From Pyxidicoccus parkwaysis (GTDB lineage Bacteria; Myxococcota; Myxococcia; Myxococcales; Myxococcaceae): a stretch of 64,000 nucleotides of DNA. The notes below the pieces were generated by a model that had not been told where the DNA came from, searched no databases, and worked only from the letters and a program-made list of their open reading frames with translations. The stretch lies in contig NZ_CP071090.1 in NCBI RefSeq assembly GCF_017301735.1, forward strand, positions 11,453,001 through 11,517,000. Reading direction: 5' to 3'. This document shows positions 41,185-51,946 of the stretch, piece by piece. Positions within the stretch are counted from its first letter, which is position 1. Each line of letters begins with the position of its first letter. Position numbers and translations under genes: made by a program.

Positions 41185-42633
41185 CTACTTGGCGCCGTAC
41201 TTCTGGAGGCACTCGCTGGGGGACTTGGGGCGGCACTTGCCGTTGACGCACACCTGCCTCGCGCTGAGTGGGAGCAGGTCGCACGGGTTGCGCAGGTAGA
41301 CGGAGATGGGCTCCGGGTGCAGGTCGCCGGCCTCGTCGAGGCACTCCTCGAAGTCGCCGTCGCCGTACACCCAGGTGCCGTCATTCACCTTGCAGCGGGG
41401 CGGACGGGTGCTGGTGCTGTTCGGCTCGCAGGGGCCGGCGGTGCGCGCCACGCAGGCGTAGGCGGTGCTGCCGCCGACGGTGGCGTTGGCGCACACGCGC
41501 GAGATGAGGTGGCTGTCGCCGGACACCCAGTCCCGCGAGTAGCAGGCGTGGACGTTCTGGTAGGGGTACCCCTGGAAGCCCGGCTTGGAGAGGACGGGTA
41601 CGAAGTCCTTGTCCTTGTCCAGCAGCACCTCCACGGAGAGCGCGGACGGGTCGAACATGTTCCCGTAGAAGGCGCCCTCGCGGAAGGTGAAGGCGCCGAA
41701 GGGCGCGGAGGGGTACTCGCCCGGCCCGTTGGAGCGCGCCTGCGGAAACACCCACGAGCCGGGCATCGCGGAACGGTCATACGGCGCGGACATGAGGCTG
41801 TACTGGCCCGAGTCCGGGCACTTGAAGGTGACGCTCGGGGCGATGCCGCACGCGTTGCGGTCCGTCTCCGCCCACACGTCCGAGCGCGTGCAGCCCGCCG
41901 GGTCCTTGCACACGCGCAGCACGCGGTCGCCGTTGATGTCGCCCAGCTTGCCCGTGCACGCGACCTGGTCCAGCGGCGCGCCCGCGGCCACCGTCACCTC
42001 GTAGCCCGGGGTGCAGGTGCCCACGCTCTCGCCCAGCCAGCCGCACTCGGCCCCGAGCCCCATTCCCCCCGAGGGGCAGGGCAGGAACAGGGGGCTCCAC
42101 TCCACGGAGTTGCCGGACGGGTTGAAGCGCTTCGCGTCGCGCGAGTCCTCGCCGCGCATGGACAGCTCCACCTCGACGCCGAAGGCGTTGTTGCGCGCCA
42201 GGAGGCAGGCCGACACGTAGCCCAGGCACTCGGGGCTCGGCGCGCCCTTCTCCCACTCCCTGCACAGGCCCGCCTCGCCCTCGAACTTGGTGCCGACGCC
42301 CGAGCGGTTCACCCATTCCACCATCTGTCCGGGGCCCAGGGCGCACCCCACCAGGTACTTCATGACGCGGTACGCGGACGGGTGCTCGAGCTGGTACTTG
42401 AGGCGGGCGTCGGTGGCGAAGGCCTTGGAGTTGAGCGGCCCCGTCGTGAGGGCATCCAGCGCCTGCTTGTTGGTGGTGAGGGCGTTGAGGGCCAGGTCCG
42501 ACGTGGAGAGCTTGTTCAGGATGCGGATGCCCGGCTCGGCCTCGGCCCGGGACGCCGGGAGCAGCAGCGCGAGCAGGCACGCGAGCGCGGCCAGCAGGGG
42601 CCGCGAGGGAGCACGGAGGACGGAGGGCGACAT
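41185..42633 (-). CDS. Large secreted protein, unknown function
   Basis: 482-aa protein with a signal peptide (about 1-32, ending AEA). The mature part has many cysteines and motifs such as LALNALTTNKQALDALTT, CALGPGQMVEW, PECLGYVSACLLARNNAFGVEVELSMRGE and the C-terminal CLQKYGAK. The pattern of GQMVEW and a repeated Cys-Tyr/Trp spacing occurs in other secreted myxobacterial proteins of unknown role. No catalytic triad or metal site was recognised. It is single, with a small unrelated gene upstream. Confidence 0.75.
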   Translation of the reverse strand: MSPSVLRAPSRPLLAALACLLALLLPASRAEAEPGIRILNKLSTSDLALNALTTNKQALDALTTGPLNSKAFATDARLKYQLEHPSAYRVMKYLVGCALGPGQMVEWVNRSGVGTKFEGEAGLCREWEKGAPSPECLGYVSACLLARNNAFGVEVELSMRGEDSRDAKRFNPSGNSVEWSPLFLPCPSGGMGLGAECGWLGESVGTCTPGYEVTVAAGAPLDQVACTGKLGDINGDRVLRVCKDPAGCTRSDVWAETDRNACGIAPSVTFKCPDSGQYSLMSAPYDRSAMPGSWVFPQARSNGPGEYPSAPFGAFTFREGAFYGNMFDPSALSVEVLLDKDKDFVPVLSKPGFQGYPYQNVHACYSRDWVSGDSHLISRVCANATVGGSTAYACVARTAGPCEPNSTSTRPPRCKVNDGTWVYGDGDFEECLDEAGDLHPEPISVYLRNPCDLLPLSARQVCVNGKCRPKSPSECLQKYGAK

Positions 42634-42818
42634 TCGGAGCGGACCTCGACGGGGAAGGAGACGACGCGAAGCCTGCGGTTAGCACGCGGCGGGCCGCCCC
42701 CCGCGCACCCGTGCTTTCGCGGGGTTGCGTCCGAGGGTGAGCGTGCCCGTGTTGCTTCCCCGTCCACAGCGTCCCCAGGCGGTGTGGACGCGAGGACAAC
42801 GCCGAGCGGCGGGAGTCT

Positions 42819-43193
42819 TCAGCGGCGGGCGACCTTCTTGCCGCGGACGGAGGCCCTGCCGGGGCGGCGCGGCTCGGGGCGGGGAGGGGCGCTCTCGGGC
42901 GCGGAGCACGTGGCGGTGGTGGTGGCGAGGGCGGCCTGGGTGGCCTGGTGCTCCTGCTCCAGCGTGCGCAGGCGGCGAGACTGGGCCTCGCGCAGGGCCT
43001 GCAGCTCCGCCACCCGGGCCTCGGACTCGGCGGCCTCGCGCTCGAGCTGGACGTTGCGCTCCACCAGCGCGGAGATGGACTGCGAGCCCGCCCAGGCGCC
43101 GGACGCGGCGAGCATCACCGCGCCCACCAGCAGGCCCCAGGGCAGCCACGCCCGGCGTCGCCGCGCCGACTCGCTCAGCTGCGTCGCTTCCAT
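42819..43193 (-). CDS. Small single-pass membrane coiled-coil protein
   Basis: 124-aa protein: cytoplasmic N-terminus with a run of Arg, one membrane helix (about residues 16-36), a coiled coil (about 42-85) and a basic C-terminus (RRPGRASVRGKKVARR). No family recognised. It lies 108 bp after the kinase gene stop in the same orientation and may be co-transcribed with it. Confidence 0.65.
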   Translation of the reverse strand: MEATQLSESARRRRAWLPWGLLVGAVMLAASGAWAGSQSISALVERNVQLEREAAESEARVAELQALREAQSRRLRTLEQEHQATQAALATTTATCSAPESAPPRPEPRRPGRASVRGKKVARR

Positions 43194-43301
43194 GTCCGGA
43201 AGGCTAGCGGGCCCACCGGGGTAGGCTTCAAGGCGGCGTCCGCGCCCCGCGTCCTACCTCGCGATGGACGCCCGTTCGGCCTCGCCCGGCACCGGGCGGC
43301 C

Positions 43302-45866
43302 TCACTCGCGCGGCAGCTGGAGGACGAAGCGGGCCCCGGGGCCCTCGGGCGGGTCCTCCACCGTCAGCTCTCCGCCGTGGGCGCGGGCAATCTGGCGGGA
43401 GATGTAGAGCCCCAGTCCCAGGCTCGCGCGCGCGTGCTCGCCGGTGGCGCGCTCGAAGCGCTCGAAGATGCGCGCCTGCGCCTCGCGGGGGATGCCGGGG
43501 CCCCAGTCGCGCACGGTGATGACGGCCAGCCTGTCGGAGGACTCCACGGACACCTCCACCGGCTGGCCGGGCGCGTACTTCATCGCGTTGGACAGGAGGT
43601 TCATGACCACCTGCTCCAGCCGGAGCTTGTCCACGTGGCACCGCACCGGCGTGTCCGTGTGCAGGACGGGCGCGCAGCCCGCCGCGGCCAGCGCGTCCTC
43701 CATGCGCGTCACCAGCCGGTGCACCAGCGCGGACACGTCCAGCTCCTCGCGCTCCAGCACCAGGTGCCCGGTGCTGATGCGTGTCACGTCGAACAGGTGC
43801 GCCACCAGGTGGTTCAGCCGCTCCGCCTGCCGCTTCGCGCTGGCCAGCCCCTGCTTCAGCCGCTCGGGCGAAACCGGCGCGCCGCGCTCCGTCGCGCGCT
43901 GAAGGGAGGTCAGTTGCAAATGCAATGCGGACATCGGCGTGCGCAGCTCGTGCGTGGCGATGGCCACGAACTCGTCGCGCGCCGTCACCGCGCTCCCCAG
44001 CTCGCGGTACAGCCACGCGTTGTCCACCGCCAGCGCCGCGCGTGCCGCCAGGTCCTCCAGGAAGACCAGGTCCCTGGCGCCATAGCGCCGGGACGCGCTC
44101 TGGGACACCACGCTCACCACGCCGAGCGTGCGCCCGCGCGCCATCAGCGGGACGAACATCATCGAGCGCGGGGACAGCGACTCCATCAACCGCCGGTGCT
44201 CGGGCGACACGGCGAGCGCGTCCAGCGCCGCCGCGTCCAGCTCCGAGGCCAGCTCCGGCTGTCCCGTCTCCAGGACGCGGCGGACGGCCGTGCGCACGCC
44301 GGGTGGAGGTGCATAGCGCAGCGCCTCGCGCAGCATCTGCTGGGTGGGGGCCTCGCGGGCCCGTGCCTCCACGCGCTCCAGCCCCACGCCATCCTGGGCG
44401 ACGATGTCCACCGTGCAGTAGTCCGCCAGCTGGTCCACCAGCAGCTCCGTCACGTTGCTCAGCGTGGTGCGCCAGTCGAGAGACGCGGACAGCCGCACGG
44501 TGGCGTTCGCGAGGAAGCGCAGCCGCTCCTCCTCGCGCTTCTGCTCCGTCACCTCCCGCACCGTGGCGCCCACGCCCAGGGTCTCGCCGTGCACGCGCAC
44601 CGGGAAATAGGTGGCCGTGTAGTGGCGCGGCTCGCCCGGTCGCGGGTCCACCGTCGGCTGGTCCGCCAGCGGCTCGCCCGTGCTCAGCACCCGCCGCAGT
44701 GCCACTTCGAATGGAGCCGCCATCGGTCCCAGCACCTCGCTCGGTGTGCGACCCATGTGCTCCTCCGGGGGCACGCCGTTGAGCGCCGCGAGCACGGGAT
44801 TGATGTGCGCGTAGCGCAGCTCCCGGTCCATGAAGGCCATGCCCACCGGCGAAGCGGCGAAGAAGGACTCCAGCAGCGCGAGCGACGCGTCCCGCGCCCG
44901 CAGCGCCTCCCTCGCCTCGCGGTACAGCCGCGCGCTGTCCACCGCGAGCGCCGCGCGGCGGGCGAACTCCTCCGCGTACGCCAAATCCCTCGGCGTGTAG
45001 CGGCGCGCCTGCGAGGTGGAGATGAGGGTGATGAGGCCGAAGCGCCGCTCGCCCCGCACCAGCGGCAGCGCGAGCATGGAGCGCGGCCCCAACTCCTGCA
45101 TCATCCTCAGGTGCTCCGCGTTGCGTGCGTGGCTCGCCAGCCACTCCGGGGTGATGTCCTGCACCAGCATGGAGCGCCCCTCGGCGATGGCCCGCGCCAT
45201 CACCGTGTCCGAGCCCATCCGCGCCGGGTAGGGCATCGCGCGGTCCAGCAGGGGCTGGCGCCCGGCGTCCCGCGCGAAGAGGGCGAGCCGGTGCAGGGTG
45301 CCGTCCTCGCCCAGCACGTCCAACAGGCAGTAGTCCGCCCACGCGTGCGTGGCCAGGCGGGCCACCGCCTTCAGCGTCGGCTCCCACTCCAGCGACTCCG
45401 CCAGCAGGCGGCTGGCGCTGGAGAGGAAGGCCTCCGCACGCTCGGCCACCTTGCGCTCGGTGATGTCCACGTTGACGGCCACCGCGCCCAGCAGCATGCC
45501 GTCCGCGCCATACAGCGGCGTGGCCGAGTTGAGGATGGTGCGCCGCGCTCCGTCGAAGGCGACGATGTCCACCTCCTGGTTGAGCACCGTCTCGCCGTGG
45601 AGCAGGGCGCGCGCCATGCCCCACTCGTGGGCCTCCAGCCGCCGGCCGGTGTCCGGCAGCCAGGCGGCGTACTCACGGTAGCCGGAGATGTCATCCACCA
45701 GGGGCGGCCGGCCCCAGATGGCCTCCGCGGCCGCGTTCGTCTCCAGCAGGCGTCCGTGCGCGTCCGCGATGAAGACGCCCACCGGCAGCAGCCGCAGCAC
45801 CGCCCGCAGCCTCTCCCTCTCGGCGAAGGACACGTCCTCGGTGGCGATGAGCGGCGACTCGAACAT
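43302..45866 (-). CDS. Sensor histidine kinase PAS-GAF-PAS-GAF-HisKA-HATPase
   Basis: 854-aa cytoplasmic hybrid-free sensor kinase. PAS 1 (about residues 20-140), GAF 1 (about 155-300), PAS 2 (about 315-450), GAF 2 (about 465-615), HisKA with IATHELRTPMSALHLQLTS (His about 637) and HATPase with VVMNLLSNAMKYAP (N box), VRDWGPGIP (G1) and ASLGLGLYISRQIARAHGGEL (G2). All catalytic boxes are intact. The two PAS-GAF pairs look like an internal duplication of one sensory unit (each has a DYC-x-VD(I/V) start in the GAF). The start is ATG 45866; no strong Shine-Dalgarno sequence. No regulator gene adjoins. Confidence 0.93.
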   Translation of the reverse strand: MFESPLIATEDVSFAERERLRAVLRLLPVGVFIADAHGRLLETNAAAEAIWGRPPLVDDISGYREYAAWLPDTGRRLEAHEWGMARALLHGETVLNQEVDIVAFDGARRTILNSATPLYGADGMLLGAVAVNVDITERKVAERAEAFLSSASRLLAESLEWEPTLKAVARLATHAWADYCLLDVLGEDGTLHRLALFARDAGRQPLLDRAMPYPARMGSDTVMARAIAEGRSMLVQDITPEWLASHARNAEHLRMMQELGPRSMLALPLVRGERRFGLITLISTSQARRYTPRDLAYAEEFARRAALAVDSARLYREAREALRARDASLALLESFFAASPVGMAFMDRELRYAHINPVLAALNGVPPEEHMGRTPSEVLGPMAAPFEVALRRVLSTGEPLADQPTVDPRPGEPRHYTATYFPVRVHGETLGVGATVREVTEQKREEERLRFLANATVRLSASLDWRTTLSNVTELLVDQLADYCTVDIVAQDGVGLERVEARAREAPTQQMLREALRYAPPPGVRTAVRRVLETGQPELASELDAAALDALAVSPEHRRLMESLSPRSMMFVPLMARGRTLGVVSVVSQSASRRYGARDLVFLEDLAARAALAVDNAWLYRELGSAVTARDEFVAIATHELRTPMSALHLQLTSLQRATERGAPVSPERLKQGLASAKRQAERLNHLVAHLFDVTRISTGHLVLEREELDVSALVHRLVTRMEDALAAAGCAPVLHTDTPVRCHVDKLRLEQVVMNLLSNAMKYAPGQPVEVSVESSDRLAVITVRDWGPGIPREAQARIFERFERATGEHARASLGLGLYISRQIARAHGGELTVEDPPEGPGARFVLQLPRE

Positions 45867-46078
45867 GCGGAGGGTGGGGCGCGACCCGGACCCTTGAAAC
45901 CTTCGGCTGTCGCCTCCCGCTGACAACCACCCGAGCCTGCTCGCTACGTCGGTGGCTGGATTTACCCGGCTCTCTGGAAGTCTTTGAAGGCTGGCTGGCG
46001 GGGTGGGCTTGATTCCGGGACGAGGGCGGGGCGTCATCGGGGGCCCTTTTCACAACGACTCCGGGAGCCGGTGGGCTG

Positions 46079-46927
46079 ATGGCGATTTCGTGCGTGGTGC
46101 TGGACTTCGATGGAACCTTCACGGACGTGGCGACGGAGAGCGCTCCGTTCCTGCGTCACTTCCGCGAGGGGCTGGCGCGCCTGCTGGGAGAGGAGCTGGA
46201 AGTCGCCTGGGAGGAGGAAGTCTCGGCGCTGAAGGCGGGGGAGGACTCGCTGGGCTGGGAGCTGGGCGGCAAGGTGGTGGCGCCTGCCACGGCGGACCCG
46301 TACCTCACGGCCACGTGCGCGGCGCACCGGCTGCTGCAGCGCTTTGGCCGGGGCGCGGACGAGGCGGTGCGCTCGGACGCGGTGCAGACGCTCTACCGCG
46401 AGGCGTACGCGTTCTCCGCCACGGCCTTCAAGCCGGAGGCGAAGGAGGTGTTGGAGGCGCTGCTGGCCACGGGCCTGCCGGTGACGGTGGTGACGAACGC
46501 GCACACGGACCTGGTGGAGAAGAAGCTGGACCAGCTCGCGCCGAAGGGGCGTGAGCGGCTGAAGGTCTCCGGCGACGCGCGCAAGTTCCTGCTGGACCCG
46601 CCGGACGCGCCCGACGCGCGCTTCGCCACGGTGCCGGAGACGCAGGTGCTGGACGGGGCGCTGCGCCGGCCCATCTACCTGCGCCGGGGCCGCTACTTCC
46701 AGGCGCTCAAGCGCGTCTGGGACTCCACGGGCACGCGGCCCGAGGAGACGCTGGTGGCCGGCGACATCTACGAGCTGGACCTCGCGCTGCCGGCCGCGCT
46801 GGGCGCGCACGTGCAGCTGGTGGCCCGCGACAACGTGCTGCCCTACGAGCTGAAGGCGGTGCAGGCGCTCGGAGTGCGCGGCGGCGTGGACCGCAGCCTG
46901 CGCGCCCTGCTGCCCCGCCTGCGTTGA
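46079..46927 (+). CDS. HAD-superfamily hydrolase
   Basis: 282-aa cytoplasmic HAD phosphatase/hydrolase. Motif I is VVLDFDGTFTDV (nucleophile DFDGT), motif II TVVTNAH with Thr/Asn near residue 140, motif III a Lys in DARKFLLD, and motif IV VAGDIYELDLALP. The cap between motifs I and II is about 110 residues. The substrate is unknown. It is divergent from the kinase gene with 212 bp between starts; no strong Shine-Dalgarno sequence. Confidence 0.85.
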   Translation: MAISCVVLDFDGTFTDVATESAPFLRHFREGLARLLGEELEVAWEEEVSALKAGEDSLGWELGGKVVAPATADPYLTATCAAHRLLQRFGRGADEAVRSDAVQTLYREAYAFSATAFKPEAKEVLEALLATGLPVTVVTNAHTDLVEKKLDQLAPKGRERLKVSGDARKFLLDPPDAPDARFATVPETQVLDGALRRPIYLRRGRYFQALKRVWDSTGTRPEETLVAGDIYELDLALPAALGAHVQLVARDNVLPYELKAVQALGVRGGVDRSLRALLPRLR

Positions 46928-46939
46928 AGAGCGAAGCGG

Positions 46940-47029
46940 GCGCCCGGCCTTCGCGGTGACGTGGTGCTGGCGCCCGGCCTTCGCGGTGGCGTGGTGCTGG
47001 CGCCCGGCCTTCGCGGTGGTGTGGAGCGC
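46940..47029. repeat. Three tandem 30-bp repeats
   Basis: Units at 46940-46969, 46970-46999 and 47000-47029 share GCGCCCGGCCTTCGCGGTG followed by a slightly variable 11 bp. They lie just past the HAD gene stop in noncoding DNA. Adjacent units without spacers exclude a CRISPR. Confidence 0.85.
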
Positions 47030-47147
47030 GGCGGGCGCTGACGGCGTCATCGATATTCCCTCCCGGACGGCGCGTTGATGACGACGTCCGCCGTCTTTCC
47101 AGGGCCCGGCCTACGACCGTAGGCTCGGGGCTTTCGGAGGGAGTGCC

Positions 47148-47654
47148 ATGTTCGTGCGCAACGGTGTCCTCCTCTGCGTGCTGTCCCTGGCGGCGTGCGC
47201 GTCGGCGCCCGAGGTGAAGGCGCCGCCCGTCACGTACACCTTCGAGAAGCGTCCGCCGAAGCCGCCGGGCTGTGCCTTCGAGCTCTTCGAGGACCGGCAG
47301 CCGCCCCGGCCCTACGTGGTGCTGGGCACGCTGCCGGTGCAGACGAACGAGTGGCTGGGCGCGAAGAAGCGCAAGTCGCTGCTGCGCAAGACGGCGTGCG
47401 AGTCCGGCGCGGACGCCGTCCTCCTCCAGCGGCCCGAGGAGCGCGCCATGGCCAATGTCCGCCTGCGCGAGTACACCGCGCTCTTCGTCGCGTACACAGA
47501 CGTGCCCGCGCCGGTGGACCCGGACGCGGTGCCGCCTCCACCTCCACCGCCCGGAGATGGCTACAGCGTGCCCGTGAGCGAGGAATTGATGGGCGACACC
47601 CACGGCAGCGAGGTGCGCACGCGGGAGGCGGCCCCCGAGGCCGACTGGGAGTAG
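47148..47654 (+). CDS. Small lipoprotein, function unknown
   Basis: 168-aa lipoprotein, lipobox LAAC-type (LSLAACASAPE, Cys near residue 17). The mature region has a globular part (CAFELFEDRQPPRPYVVLGTLPV, KKRKSLLRKTACESGADAVLLQRPEE) recalling YjdC/DUF4156-like envelope lipoproteins with a conserved A-C-x-x-G-A-D-A-V segment, then a Pro-rich stretch and an acidic C-terminus. It ends at a strong terminator and converges on atpA. GGGAG precedes the ATG. Confidence 0.8.
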   Translation: MFVRNGVLLCVLSLAACASAPEVKAPPVTYTFEKRPPKPPGCAFELFEDRQPPRPYVVLGTLPVQTNEWLGAKKRKSLLRKTACESGADAVLLQRPEERAMANVRLREYTALFVAYTDVPAPVDPDAVPPPPPPPGDGYSVPVSEELMGDTHGSEVRTREAAPEADWE

Positions 47655-47672
47655 CCGAAGCCCCGGAAACAC

Positions 47673-47707
47673 GAAGCCCCGCGTCCCGGTGAAGGGAGCG
47701 GGGCTTC
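47673..47707. terminator. Bidirectional terminator after lipoprotein gene and atpA
   Basis: Perfect 10-bp stem GAAGCCCCGC/GCGGGGCTTC with a 15-nt loop, followed by TTGTT on the + strand and GTGTTT on the minus strand, between the convergent lipoprotein and atpA genes. One of the best terminators in the window. Confidence 0.85.
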
Positions 47708-47761
47708 TTGTTGGTGGGGCCCTCACGAAGAGAGAGCCCCGCCTTCAGCTCAGCGGCGCCG

Positions 47762-49309
<1,548 letters not shown>

Positions 49310-49582
49310 GGGCGTATCGCGTCCTTGCACTGGGCGGCCAACTGGGGGACGGCCGCGGAAAGCTGGAAGTGGGGGGCCCCTTACCATGCACACCCCCCCG
49401 CTGCAATGCGGACGGCATACCTCGTGCGTGAGCGGAATGATGGGCCCGGTAAGGGGCAGGCGGGCCGGGCCTCCGGTGGCTTCCTTTTGGGGCTCCAAGG
49501 GAGCTTCCCGCCGCGCATCACCTGAAGCCCGGTTCAGGTTCCCGGCAAGGAGGGGAGGCGGGCGGGCGCGGCGTTTGAGCGG

Positions 49583-51061
49583 TCAGCTGCCGCTGGCCTC
49601 GCGGGGGAGCCAGACGATGAAGCGCACCCCGCCGCCCGCGCGGGACTCCACGGTGAGCCGGCCGCCGTGGGCGAGGGCGATCTGCCGGGCGATGTAGAGC
49701 CCCAGGCCCAGTCCGTCCGGACTGGTGGCGCGGCCCCGGCGGAAGGGCTCGAAGAGGGCGGCGTGCTCCTCGGCGGGCACCACCAGCCCGTCGTTCTGGA
49801 CGGAGAGGGTGACGCCGCCCACCGCGCCGGCCAGCCGCACCAGCACCGGCGCGTCCTCGGGGCCGTGCTGGAGCACACTCCCCAGCAGGTTGTCCGCCAG
49901 TTGCGCCAGCCGGGGCGTGTCCCACCGCCCGCGCAAGTCGCCCTCGGACTCGAGCTCAATCGTGCGCCCGGGGTGCGCCAGCCTGCGCTCCTCCACCACC
50001 CGCTCCAGCACCAGGTCCATGACGCCGGGCTCCGGCCGCACCACCAGACCGCCGGCCAGGCGCTCGCGGGTGAAGTCGAGCAGCTCGTGGATCATCCGCT
50101 CCATGCGCCGCGCGGCCTGGGCCATGTGGCCCACCAGCCGGCGCTGCGACTCCTCCAGCCCGCCCAGCCGCTGCAGCGCGCCGGTGCTGAGCTGGATGGA
50201 CTGGAGCGGCGTGCGCAAATCCGTGCCGATGACGCCCAGCAGCTGGTCCCGGAAGTGCTCCGTGCGGGACGCGCGCTCCTCCGCGGCCTTGCGGCTGCTG
50301 ATGTCCCAGATGGCCGCCAGCCGCGCCCGCCGGCCCTCCCACGTCACGTCGCGCGCCAGCACCTCGAGGGGAAGGCGCTGGCCGTCATGGCGCACGCACA
50401 CCACCTCATAAGGGGTTTCCACGCCACGGCTCATCGCGGTGAGCACCGTCTGGCGGAACTCCGGCGCCACCCACTCGGCCAGGTTGCGGCCCACCATCTG
50501 CGAGGGCGAGGACAGCCCCAGGAGGTGCGCCGCCGCGCGGTTGGCATCGAGGATGGTGCCGCCGTCGTGGACGAAGTGCCCGTCACACGCCACGTCCGCG
50601 AGGCTGCGCATGTGCGCCTCGCGCTCGCGCACCCGCTGCTCCTCGCGCACGCGCTCCGTCTCGTCGCGCACCCACAGCACCACGCCCTGCAGCACCCCGC
50701 CGTGCAGCGCGGGCGACATGCCCACGCGCAGGTGCCTCTCTCCCGAGGACGGCGCCAGCGCTCCGGACACGGCCGCCTCCGCCACGTCCTCGCCGGACAG
50801 CGCGCGCGCCAGCAGTGGGGACAGCGCGGGGGCCACCTGCGGCCACAGCTCCGCCAGCGGACGGCCCACGTGCGCGCGCGGCTCCTGGCCGGACAGCGTC
50901 GCCAGCGCCGCATTCACCCAGAGAGGCCGCAGCTCCCTGTCCAAGAGGGCCACGCCACAACCCGCGGCGTTGAGCAGCGCGCCAAGGAAGGGCCTCGACT
51001 CCTCGGGCGCGGCCGGCATGGACGCGCCATCAGGGAGCCAGTGGAGCAGGGACTGCGGCAT
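49583..51061 (-). CDS. PAS-PAS histidine kinase lacking the H-box histidine
   Basis: 492-aa cytoplasmic kinase-like protein: PAS 1 (about residues 28-135, DETERVREEQ linker), PAS 2 (about 148-260, ending WDISSRKAAEE), a HisKA-like helix, and HATPase (about 370-490). The H-box reads LLGVIGTDLRTPLQSIQL: the phospho-acceptor position is Thr280 (codon ACG at 50222-50224), where relatives have GHDLRNPL. The N box (ADNLLGSVLQHG) and G1 (VQNDGLVVP) are variant, while G2 (GLGLGLYIARQIALAHGG) is intact. It lies between atpH and atpA in the same direction. Probably a pseudokinase or a partner of another kinase. Confidence 0.88.
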   Translation of the reverse strand: MPQSLLHWLPDGASMPAAPEESRPFLGALLNAAGCGVALLDRELRPLWVNAALATLSGQEPRAHVGRPLAELWPQVAPALSPLLARALSGEDVAEAAVSGALAPSSGERHLRVGMSPALHGGVLQGVVLWVRDETERVREEQRVREREAHMRSLADVACDGHFVHDGGTILDANRAAAHLLGLSSPSQMVGRNLAEWVAPEFRQTVLTAMSRGVETPYEVVCVRHDGQRLPLEVLARDVTWEGRRARLAAIWDISSRKAAEERASRTEHFRDQLLGVIGTDLRTPLQSIQLSTGALQRLGGLEESQRRLVGHMAQAARRMERMIHELLDFTRERLAGGLVVRPEPGVMDLVLERVVEERRLAHPGRTIELESEGDLRGRWDTPRLAQLADNLLGSVLQHGPEDAPVLVRLAGAVGGVTLSVQNDGLVVPAEEHAALFEPFRRGRATSPDGLGLGLYIARQIALAHGGRLTVESRAGGGVRFIVWLPREASGS

Positions 51062-51208
51062 GTTCAGGTCGTCCGGATAACGCGGGCTTGTCCCGCGTCG
51101 TCACGGAGTATACCCCTTCCCAGGGCCCGCTGGAAATACCGGTTTACCCTGGACTACGGGGCGAGAAGCCGACCTGGACAGTTGGCTGACCGACGGCCAG
51201 CCGGACGT

Positions 51209-51757
51209 CTAGTGCTGCTTCAGCTCGCGGCGCATCTCCTCCAGCTGGGTGCGGAGGCTGCCGTCATAGAGGATGCTGCCCACCTGCGCGGAGACGCCAC
51301 CCAGCAGGGAGGGGTCCACGCGCGTCTCCAGGATGACGTTGCGCTGGGTGAGCTGCTGGAGCGACTTCTGGATGCCGGCGAGGGCGTCCGCGCTGAGCGG
51401 GGCGGCGGTGGTGACCTGGCCCCGGACGCGGCCGGCACGGGCATCCGCCATGTCGCCGAAGAGGCGGGCGATGTCCGGCAGGTAGCCCTGGCGGTTGCGG
51501 TCCACAAGCAGGCGCAGCGTGCTGGCCAAGAGCGGGTCCGCGCCGCCGGGGAGCGCCTTCATCACGCCCTCCACGACCTGGCTGCGCTGGGTGCGGGTGT
51601 AGGCGGGGTTGAGGAGCACGTCCGTCAGCTCGGGGCTCTTCGCGAAGGCCTGGGCGAAGGCACTGAGCTGCTCGGCGACGGCGTCGACGCGGCCGGCCTC
51701 CGAGGCGACATCGAGGAGCGCACGGGCGTAGCGGCGGGCGATGGACACGTTCACCAT
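51209..51757 (-). CDS. atpH: F-type ATP synthase subunit delta
   Basis: 182-aa delta subunit (OSCP), which links F1 to the peripheral stalk. The family start VSIARRYARALLDVA and the C-terminal motif RVDPSLLGGVSAQVGSILYDGSLRTQLEEMRREL (D-P-S/T-L-L-G-G-x-x-x-x-x-G-x-x-x-x-D-x-S) are clear. In the usual operon atpA follows directly; here a histidine kinase gene intervenes. The start at 51757 fits the family. It is divergent from the hsp70-like gene. Confidence 0.96.
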   Translation of the reverse strand: MVNVSIARRYARALLDVASEAGRVDAVAEQLSAFAQAFAKSPELTDVLLNPAYTRTQRSQVVEGVMKALPGGADPLLASTLRLLVDRNRQGYLPDIARLFGDMADARAGRVRGQVTTAAPLSADALAGIQKSLQQLTQRNVILETRVDPSLLGGVSAQVGSILYDGSLRTQLEEMRRELKQH

Positions 51758-51946
51758 GACGGGGGCGCCCTTAGCATGGTGCCCCCTCGCCGGGCAACGG
51801 CCGCGGCACCCGCCTCCAGCCGCTCATGCCGCAACAGGTCGGATGGCCTGGAGGGCGGGGAGGCGTCCTGTGCACGGGGGGTGTGGGAAATAGGGGACTT
51901 GGCGAGGTGGCCGGAAGGCCCGTAGCGTGGTGTCCTGACTGCCCCC

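Noticed and set aside
42948..45923. A 991-codon open frame on the + strand
   Set aside because: Antisense shadow of the PAS/GAF kinase at 43302-45866, with no recognisable motifs.
46940..47029. Possible CRISPR array
   Set aside because: Repeats are directly adjacent without spacers and no cas genes are present.
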